In this document: positions 58,766 through 64,000 of the stretch, in pieces
How the letters are laid out: every line of letters begins with the position of its first letter
Position numbering within the stretch: position 1 is the stretch's first letter
Assembly (NCBI RefSeq): GCF_013927005.1
Contig: NZ_CP055930.1
Span: 1,736,001-1,800,000, forward strand
DNA from: Enterobacter sp. RHBSTW-00175
GTDB lineage: Bacteria; Pseudomonadota; Gammaproteobacteria; Enterobacterales; Enterobacteriaceae
DNA: 64,000 nt
Direction of reading: 5' to 3'
The notes under the pieces: model-generated
Database searches by the model: none
What the model saw: the letters and a program-made list of their open reading frames with translations, nothing else
Told to the model about the DNA's origin: nothing
Translations under genes and position numbers: made by a program

Positions 58766-59293
58766 TCAGGCCGAACTGCCTGCCACACGGCGGGCAGTAA
58801 TAAAGTGCTCTTGCCAGTAGTTGTCGGTCAAGGTTGAAACCGTGACGCCCTGGCTGCTCGACGCATGGATAAACTGGCTATCGCCAATGTACACGCCCAC
58901 GTGACGACGGTTTGGCCCAGTCTGGAAGAACACCAAATCCCCGGCTTTTAAGCGATATTGTGCCACCTGCACACCACGATGGATCTGCTCGCCTGTGGTG
59001 CGCGGCAGGTTGAGGTGCGCCGCATCGCTGAACAGGTGCTGCATCAGCGCAGAGCAATCCACCCCACGGTGCGTGGTGCCACCCCACAAATATTGGGTGC
59101 CTTTCCACTTCTGGTATTGATCAAGAATACGTGAGCGCAGCGGGCCCGTTTCCTGATGCACCAGCGCAGTCTTCGCCGGAGAAGTCGCCAGCTCGCTGTT
59201 CATGGACAACATCGACGCGGGCAGTTGAAAACTAAAGGCAGAAAAAGAAGCAAAACTTAACGAGAGTATTGAAATAAGCGATCTAAGAGTCAT
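58766..59293 (-). CDS. NlpC/P60 family peptidase (C40), exported
   Basis: 175 residues from the ATG at 59293 (MTLRSLISILSLSFASFSAF), a signal peptide. The C40 papain-like domain (about 60-175) has the catalytic Cys in RGVDCSALMQHLFSD, the His in RRHVGVYIGDSQFIHASS, and QYLWGG. Related enzymes MepS and MepH cleave D-Ala-mDAP cross-links in peptidoglycan, so a murein hydrolase is likely. The longer frame from 59389 lacks a signal peptide at its start. Its stop is six bases from the convergent SDR stop. Confidence 0.88.
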   Translation of the reverse strand: MTLRSLISILSLSFASFSAFSFQLPASMLSMNSELATSPAKTALVHQETGPLRSRILDQYQKWKGTQYLWGGTTHRGVDCSALMQHLFSDAAHLNLPRTTGEQIHRGVQVAQYRLKAGDLVFFQTGPNRRHVGVYIGDSQFIHASSSQGVTVSTLTDNYWQEHFITARRVAGSSA

Positions 59294-59532
59294 ATCAAGA
59301 AAGAAGCAGTGAGTGAATTTTTCCTTACGCGTGGGGGCCAATGTTCCCCCGAAATATCTTTCGATGCGGTGATAATATAGACAGCTCATTTTTTACCCAA
59401 TCTTTATCGGGACCAAAAATGGACTCACTTTCAGGTCGCAAGATTGATAAAAAAATGCACGTTACAGAAGGACTGATGGGGTAAAGCAGGTAAACTAATG
59501 AGCAGAATGTGTATTTCAGCTAAGACGTATTT

Positions 59533-60195
59533 ATGACCAATATGATTGCCGACGAGGCAGTGGCCAAGTCCAACGTGCTCTCTGTCTTTGACTTTGATGG
59601 AACATTGACGCACCACGACAGCTTTATCCCGTTCCTGCGTTTTGCCTTTGGTAAACGTTACTTTGCGGGGCGCCTGGTGCGTATGGCGTTACCGACACTC
59701 CACTGCGTACGCCGTAAGCTGACGCGTGATGAGCTGAAAGAAGTGCTGATCAAAACCTTCCTGACCGGCGTAGATGAACACTGGCTGCGCCAGCAGGCCG
59801 AGGTGTTTTGCGAGAAATACTGGACGAAGCTGATGCGCCCGGCGGGTGTGCTGGCGGTTGCCGCAGAGGTCAATTCCGGTGCAGAGGTGACTATCTGCTC
59901 AGCCTCTCCGGCGCTGGTATTGCAACCGTGGGCCGATAAGCTCGGCATTAAGCTTATCGGGACACAGCTTGAAGTGAAAAACGGCAAGCTGACCGGACGG
60001 ATCACCGGTAACAACTGCCGCTGTGCGCAGAAGGTCGCAAGGCTGGAAAAAGTGTATGGCAATCTGAACGATTACCATCTGCGCGCCTGGGGTGACACGC
60101 GAGGTGACCACGAACTGCTGGCGGCAGCGCAGGATCCGCACTGGCGACATTTCCATCATCCGCGTAAGCGCCGGAATTCACCGATTAAGGGTTAG
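59533..60195 (+). CDS. HAD-superfamily IB phosphatase
   Basis: 220 residues. HAD motif I DFDGTLT, motif II as SASPAL (serine in TICSASPALVLQPW), a conserved lysine in CAQKVARLEKVYG, and motif IV as GDTRGDHELLAAA. Such IB enzymes include phosphoserine phosphatases and PgpC-like phosphatidylglycerophosphate phosphatases; I cannot choose the substrate. The alternative ATG at codon 4 is equally possible; neither has a strong Shine-Dalgarno. Confidence 0.85.
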   Translation: MTNMIADEAVAKSNVLSVFDFDGTLTHHDSFIPFLRFAFGKRYFAGRLVRMALPTLHCVRRKLTRDELKEVLIKTFLTGVDEHWLRQQAEVFCEKYWTKLMRPAGVLAVAAEVNSGAEVTICSASPALVLQPWADKLGIKLIGTQLEVKNGKLTGRITGNNCRCAQKVARLEKVYGNLNDYHLRAWGDTRGDHELLAAAQDPHWRHFHHPRKRRNSPIKG

Positions 60196-60202
60196 TGCGC
60201 TC

Positions 60203-60254
60203 TGGTGCCCTCTCCTCGCCGGGAGAGGGCGAAAACAGAGCATCAGGCCGCACG
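60203..60254. repeat. Degenerate REP-like element
   Basis: TCTGGTGCCCTCTCCTCGCC then GGGAGAGGGC, ending CATCAGGCCGCAC. A divergent member of the family, between the convergent HAD and TerC genes; it overlaps the TerC stop. Confidence 0.6.
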
Positions 60255-61268
60255 TTTGCCTGGGAACATCACGCTCGTAATTATCCCCAGCGCTAACACC
60301 CCTAGCACCACAAACAGGCTGGCGGTTGCGCCAATGCTGTAACCGTGATGCCAGAAGTGATCGGTGGCATTAAGACCCAGCTTAAACGCGACAAAGAACA
60401 GCAGCAGGACCACCGCTTTCTCCAGATGCACCAGGTACTGTTTCAGCGCTTCCAGCACAAAATAGAGCGTACGCAGGCCGAGGATAGCGAACATCATCGC
60501 GCTGTAGATGATGAGCGGTTCACGGCTGACGGCGATAATCGCCGGGACCGAGTCAAACGCGAACATCACATCGGACAGCTCAACAACCGCCACGCAGAGC
60601 AGCAGTGGTGTTGCGTAACGCTTCGCCTTCTTCATGCGCCCGACCATAACATCCTGGTTTTCTGGCTTTTCAAGCTCTGCATCCACCTCTTTCTGGGTCA
60701 GGATAAACGCATTGCTGCTGATTTTCGGCCAGACCGGGTAAAAGCGCTTCACCAGACGGTAGGCCAGATGGCCGGAGTAATCTTCAACCTCGTCACTCTC
60801 TTCGTTACGTTTGAGCATCATCAGTGCCGTCCAGCCAACGACCAGCGCAAAGATGACCTCGACGTAGGGCCCCAGACTCAGCAGGCTGGTACCAATGGCG
60901 ACGAAAATACCGCGGAAGACAATCGCCCCCAGTACACCCCAGTAGAGCACGCGGTGGCGGTACTTATCCGGCACGCCGAACCAGGCAAAAATCGCCATCA
61001 TGACAAACAAGTTATCGACCGACAGCACCTCTTCCAGCGCATAACCGGTCAGGAACAAGCTCGCCATCTCTGCGCCATGATGCACATAGAGGAACCCGGC
61101 GAACGCCATCGCCATCATGACCCAGAAAATAGACCACATGGCGGCGCTTTTCAGCGAGACAGGTTTATCGTGACGGTGCATGAAGAGGTCGATAAACATC
61201 GCCCCGACAGCCATCACGACAAAAACAACAACGGTTTCAGTTGGGAAACCGAGATGAGCAACAGACAT
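60243..61268 (-). CDS. TerC/Alx-family integral membrane protein
   Basis: 341 residues from the ATG at 61268 (MSVAHLGFPTETVVVFVVMA), about nine membrane segments, with the family motifs EEVLSVDNLFVMMAIFAWF and ELSDVMFAFDSVPAIIAVSR, whose acidic residues are thought to bind metal. The family includes tellurite-resistance TerC and the Mn2+ exporter Alx. The long upstream frame (40 codons) has no membrane character. No other ter genes are near. The leader does not resemble the manganese riboswitch that precedes alx. Confidence 0.88.
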   Translation of the reverse strand: MSVAHLGFPTETVVVFVVMAVGAMFIDLFMHRHDKPVSLKSAAMWSIFWVMMAMAFAGFLYVHHGAEMASLFLTGYALEEVLSVDNLFVMMAIFAWFGVPDKYRHRVLYWGVLGAIVFRGIFVAIGTSLLSLGPYVEVIFALVVGWTALMMLKRNEESDEVEDYSGHLAYRLVKRFYPVWPKISSNAFILTQKEVDAELEKPENQDVMVGRMKKAKRYATPLLLCVAVVELSDVMFAFDSVPAIIAVSREPLIIYSAMMFAILGLRTLYFVLEALKQYLVHLEKAVVLLLFFVAFKLGLNATDHFWHHGYSIGATASLFVVLGVLALGIITSVMFPGKRAA

Positions 61269-61433
61269 ACACAACCCTTTTTGAAGACAAAACGCTAACC
61301 ATGCAGACTGGTTAAAACCAGAAGTAGAAAAGGGTGGGCTGTTTATCAGCCTCTCACCCTCAAGGCCGCAGCCTAATCGGCTGCGCAAGGAAACGTACTT
61401 TACCTTACTACAAGGGGTGGGCGCATCTTTCGA

Positions 61434-61832
61434 TTAGGCGCTCATTCCACGTAACCGCTGGAGCACGGCCACCAGCACCGCCACTGACCAGCCGACCATC
61501 AGGGCGCCGACCAGCCCTTCCAGCCCGCCAATCAGCCGCCAGTTTTGCGGCAGCGTTACATCGCCATACCCCACCGTGGCGTAGCTCACCAGCGAGAAGT
61601 AGAAGCTAGTGTTCCAGTCGTTAAAAGCCTCAACCAGGAAGTAGAATCCCGCAAACAGGCTGGCTTCGAGAAGATGGGCAAAGATCATTGAAATCACAAT
61701 GCCGACATTGCGCAGCACAACGCGCACCGCAGAATCGACTTCCAGGTTTATGAATTTTAAAACGCAAAACATCCACAGCGAATGGATAACCACGGTTAGC
61801 GTGAGCAAAATAATGATGCTGAGTAGCTGCAT
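61434..61832 (-). CDS. Two-TM potassium channel family protein
   Basis: 132 residues with three or four hydrophobic segments and the K+ selectivity filter TVGYGD in SLVSYATVGYGDVTLPQNWR between the last two. It belongs to the Ion_trans_2 class; no cytoplasmic regulatory domain is present. It lies upstream of the TerC gene on the same strand, 165 bases apart. Confidence 0.87.
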   Translation of the reverse strand: MQLLSIIILLTLTVVIHSLWMFCVLKFINLEVDSAVRVVLRNVGIVISMIFAHLLEASLFAGFYFLVEAFNDWNTSFYFSLVSYATVGYGDVTLPQNWRLIGGLEGLVGALMVGWSVAVLVAVLQRLRGMSA

Positions 61833-61986
61833 GGAAGGGGCTCTGACTGAGAAAGAGAAGACTGCCCCTGCTGAACGCGCCGGGGCACCTGAACATGTTT
61901 TTCTGAGTCGAAGCTTAGTGGAAAGCCGGGGAAATGTTGGTGCAATAATTGCGTAGTGTGATTATTTCTCTGCCTGTACACAGACA

Positions 61987-62034
61987 TTAAAGTTGTCTCC
62001 TTTAACATGAAAAAGACTTTAAAGTTGTCTACTT
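61987..62034. repeat. Two 16-base direct repeats, 32-base period
   Basis: TTAAAGTTGTCTCCTT (61987-62002) and TTAAAGTTGTCTACTT (62019-62034) differ by one base and lie three helical turns apart. The spacing on one face of the helix suggests a protein-binding pair. Confidence 0.6.
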
Positions 62035-62043
62035 CTTCAGATA

Positions 62044-62072
62044 GACCTACTTAACAGGATACTAAGTAGGTC
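62044..62072. promoter_or_regulatory. 10-base inverted repeat
   Basis: GACCTACTTA-ACAGGATAC-TAAGTAGGTC, perfect arms and a nine-base loop, followed by CATCTCCTTTCTC. It could be a hairpin in a leader, a weak terminator or an operator. Ten bases after the direct repeats. Confidence 0.55.
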
Positions 62073-62127
62073 ATCTCCTTTCTCGCGTAGCATCTCTCGA
62101 CGTTCACAGCAGAGGACACGTTTCAAA

Positions 62128-62295
62128 ATGTCATCCAAAATTTTTTTCCATTATCTGACGTTGGGTGATTTTGATGGTCAGCGAGTAGAGGCTTTAACAA
62201 TGTGGGTTGCCCTGAGCAAAGTAAGGGAAGTAGATGTACCAGAAATGTACGCGTTTCCTTGCATGAAGGGGGGCATCTTAAAGCTCATTGATTAA
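62128..62295 (+). CDS. Possible small protein, 55 residues
   Basis: ATG to TAA frame starting MSSKIFFHYLTLGDFDGQRV and ending FPCMKGGILKLID. GAGGA lies about 12 bases upstream, rather far. No membrane segment or recognised family. Its place just after the direct repeats and dyad is the main reason to list it. Confidence 0.3.
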   Translation: MSSKIFFHYLTLGDFDGQRVEALTMWVALSKVREVDVPEMYAFPCMKGGILKLID

Positions 62296-62388
62296 ACAAA
62301 CTCACTATGCCGCTACAAACAGCCCAAAACCGTCACTTGATAACGTGTTATTTAGATAAATTAATGCTCAGGGCTTTTAGCCAAACTG

Positions 62389-62661
62389 TCACTTGATGTA
62401 AGAATCCAGAACCTTCAGCACAACGTCCAGGTCTTCTTCTCGTTTCTGTTCTTCACTTTCATGAACAATATGTTCAGTCAAATGTCCTTTAATCACTTCA
62501 CGCAATAAACCATTCACGGCACCACGTATGGCGGCTATTTGTTGCAGTACAGCGGCACATTCGTGAGGTTCATCAAGCATTTTTTTCAGCGCAGCAACCT
62601 GCCCCTGGATCTTGCTTGTACGTGCTTTCAGTTTTTGTTTATCGCGGATGGTATGTGACAT
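62389..62661 (-). CDS. rcnR: Ni/Co-responsive repressor RcnR
   Basis: CsoR/RcnR-family repressor, 90 residues from the ATG at 62661 ([20 protein letters not shown]), nearly identical to E. coli RcnR. Metal ligands His3, Cys35 ([10 protein letters not shown]), His60 and His64 ([11 protein letters not shown]) are present. It represses rcnA until Ni2+ or Co2+ binds. Divergent from rcnA with two operators between them. Confidence 0.96.
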   Translation of the reverse strand: MSHTIRDKQKLKARTSKIQGQVAALKKMLDEPHECAAVLQQIAAIRGAVNGLLREVIKGHLTEHIVHESEEQKREEDLDVVLKVLDSYIK

Positions 62662-62711
62662 GTGGGCTCTCACTCTCCTGGATATTTTATGTAACTATAC
62701 CAGCGTTATTC

Positions 62712-62746
62712 TACTGGGGGGTAGTATATTTTACTGGGGGGGAGTA
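62712..62746. promoter_or_regulatory. Two RcnR operators between rcnR and rcnA
   Basis: TACTGGGGGGTAGTA (62712-62726) and TACTGGGGGGGAGTA (62732-62746) both match the RcnR recognition pattern TACT-G6-N-AGTA. Two sites 20 bases apart in the divergent region fit control of both genes. Confidence 0.9.
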
Positions 62747-62783
62747 GAATCCGGCCTACACTTAATAACCAAGAATGATTCTC

Positions 62784-63899
62784 ATGAACGAATTTACGAC
62801 ACTTCTTCAGCAAGGCAACGCATGGTTTTTCATCCCCAGCGCCATTCTGCTTGGCGCGCTTCATGGACTGGAGCCCGGGCACTCCAAAACAATGATGGCA
62901 GCATTCATCATTGCTATAAAAGGCACCGTACGTCAGGCCGTGATGCTGGGTGTCGCGGCAACATTGTCGCACACTGCAGTCGTATGGCTGATTGCTTTTG
63001 GAGGGATGTATATCAGTAATAAATTTACCGCAGAATCAGCCGAACCCTGGCTACAGATGGTCTCTTCAGTGATCATCCTTGGTACGGCTTTTTGGATGTT
63101 CTGGCGAACCTGGAGCGGTGAGAAAAACTGGCTGGAGGGAATGCAGGAGAATGAACATCATCACCATGACGAAACAAGGTTGATCGATACTGGCCATGGA
63201 AAAGTTGAACTGTCCATTTTTGAAGAAGGACAACTTCCCCACTGGCGGCTACGCACTCTTAGTGGCCAAAGATGGGCTTCTGAAGATATCTCATTAACCA
63301 CACTTCGGGAAAACAGTACGATCTCTCAGACTTTTGAATTTGTTGATCATGGTGATTATCTGGAGTCAACATCTCCCATCCCTGAGCCTCACAGTTTCAA
63401 CGTACGTCTGTCTCTGGGACATCGTGGTCATGTCCATGACTATGATGTGGCGTTCGCTGAACACGACCATGACCATGACCACTCTGAGCTTGATGGGCTG
63501 GATGTGAATTCGAAAGAGTATCAGGACGCTCACGAACTGGCTCATGCCAATGACATAAAACGCCGCTTCGACGGGAAAGAAGTAACCAACGGGCAAATCC
63601 TGATATTTGGACTGACAGGAGGGCTTATCCCTTGCCCGGCAGCTATAACTGTATTGTTGATCTGCCTTCAGCTTAAAGCGCTTACGCTGGGTGCCACACT
63701 GGTTGTTTGTTTCAGTATCGGCCTGGCATTGACCCTCGTAACGGTTGGAGTGGGTGCGGCGATCAGCGTTCGTCAGGTCGCCAAACGCTGGAGTGGCTTC
63801 AATACCATCGCCAGAAGAGCCCCCTATATTTCAAGCGCCCTGATTGCTGCTGTTGGGATTTACATGGGTATACATGGCTGGAATGGGCTGGTGCATTAA
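62784..63899 (+). CDS. rcnA: Nickel/cobalt efflux protein RcnA, long form
   Basis: NicO-family Ni2+/Co2+ exporter, 371 residues from the ATG at 62784 (MNEFTTLLQQGNAWFFIPSA). It is about 100 residues longer than E. coli RcnA (274). The membrane part matches closely (LHGLEPGHSKTMMAAFIIAI; GLTGGLIPCPAAITVLLICL). The extra length is a segment of about 131-220 inserted in the central loop, between HHHHDE and the His/Asp-rich stretch HVHDYDVAFAEHDHDHDH. No stop or frame break is seen, so it is a domain-bearing variant, not an error. Confidence 0.94.
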   Translation: MNEFTTLLQQGNAWFFIPSAILLGALHGLEPGHSKTMMAAFIIAIKGTVRQAVMLGVAATLSHTAVVWLIAFGGMYISNKFTAESAEPWLQMVSSVIILGTAFWMFWRTWSGEKNWLEGMQENEHHHHDETRLIDTGHGKVELSIFEEGQLPHWRLRTLSGQRWASEDISLTTLRENSTISQTFEFVDHGDYLESTSPIPEPHSFNVRLSLGHRGHVHDYDVAFAEHDHDHDHSELDGLDVNSKEYQDAHELAHANDIKRRFDGKEVTNGQILIFGLTGGLIPCPAAITVLLICLQLKALTLGATLVVCFSIGLALTLVTVGVGAAISVRQVAKRWSGFNTIARRAPYISSALIAAVGIYMGIHGWNGLVH

Positions 63900-64000
63900 C
63901 ACCGGTACTGATGACACACACTCTGGGTACTTACAAAGTACATCCTAAGCGCCACCGTTGAGGTTATGAGCAGAAAAACCCGGAATATAAAGCTGCTCTT
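63900..64000. other. Right-hand edge after rcnA
   Basis: 101 bases, no gene start or terminator that I can support. Confidence 0.3.

Larger units (their letters stand above)
61833..62388. other. Long gap between the K+ channel gene and rcnR
   Basis: 556 bases. It contains two 16-base direct repeats (61987 and 62019), a 10-base dyad (62044-62072) and a possible 55-codon gene (62128-62295), annotated separately. The remainder shows nothing I can name. Confidence 0.5.

Noticed and set aside
61269..61433. Manganese (yybP-ykoY) riboswitch before the TerC-type gene
   Set aside because: alx has one in E. coli, but the conserved motifs of that RNA are not found in this leader; only a GCAGCC/GGCTGC hairpin is visible.
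1..64000. CRISPR arrays, tRNA or rRNA genes, prophage, replication origin
   Set aside because: No regularly spaced repeats, tRNA-like cloverleaf, rRNA sequence or phage structural genes were seen.

Overview
The window is chromosomal DNA of a member of the Enterobacteriaceae, most likely Enterobacter or a close relative (Lelliottia, Leclercia). Gene order and protein sequences from glgC to acpT follow the Escherichia coli block glgC-glgX-glgB-asd-yhgN-gnt-yhhWXY-ggt-ugp-liv-rpoH-ftsXEY-rsmD-zntA-tusA-yhhQ-dcrB-yhhST-acpT almost gene for gene. After acpT the order departs from E. coli: an arn (lipid A aminoarabinose) operon lies where E. coli has the nickel-uptake genes, followed by padC, a LysR regulator, an SDR, an NlpC/P60 peptidase, a HAD phosphatase, a TerC-type protein, a small K+ channel and rcnR/rcnA.

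Layout: 1-5.3 kb glycogen operon glgB-glgX-glgC (minus strand; glgC cut by the window edge). 5.5-7.4 kb asd and yhgN. 7.5-8.75 kb an IS481-family element. 8.9-14.5 kb an unrecognised small gene, gluconate uptake (gntR, gntK, gntU), yhhW, yhhX and the iron sRNA ryhB with a Fur box. 14.7-22.5 kb yhhY, ggt, yhhA and the glycerol-3-phosphate importer ugpBAECQ. 22.7-24.0 kb a second, inverted copy of the IS481 element. 24.0-32.4 kb branched-chain amino acid transport (livJ, livKHMGF), panM and a GABA aminotransferase. 32.5-37.9 kb rpoH, ftsYEX, rsmD, yhhL. 37.9-39.6 kb an AT-rich islet with two membrane-protein genes of unknown function. 39.6-47.9 kb yhhM, yhhN, zntA, tusA, yhhQ, dcrB, yhhS, yhhT, acpT. 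47.8-56.0 kb arnBCADTEF on the minus strand, with IS1 inserted in the first codons of arnB. 56.4-61.8 kb the padC to K+ channel group. 61.8-62.4 kb a repeat-bearing gap with a possible 55-codon gene. 62.4-63.9 kb rcnR/rcnA.

Regulatory sites readable in the sequence are GntR operators, a Fur box, Pho boxes before ugpB, a ZntR-type stretched promoter before zntA, a probable preQ1-I riboswitch over the yhhQ ribosome binding site, a PmrA box before arnB, and two RcnR operators.

The most notable points are: IS1 has separated the arn operon from its PmrA-type promoter and start codon; AcpT has lost two of its three expected metal-binding acidic residues; both IS481 copies sit at the same position of the same palindromic intergenic repeat; and the AT-rich islet carries a tightly coupled gene pair that looks like a membrane toxin with its immunity protein.
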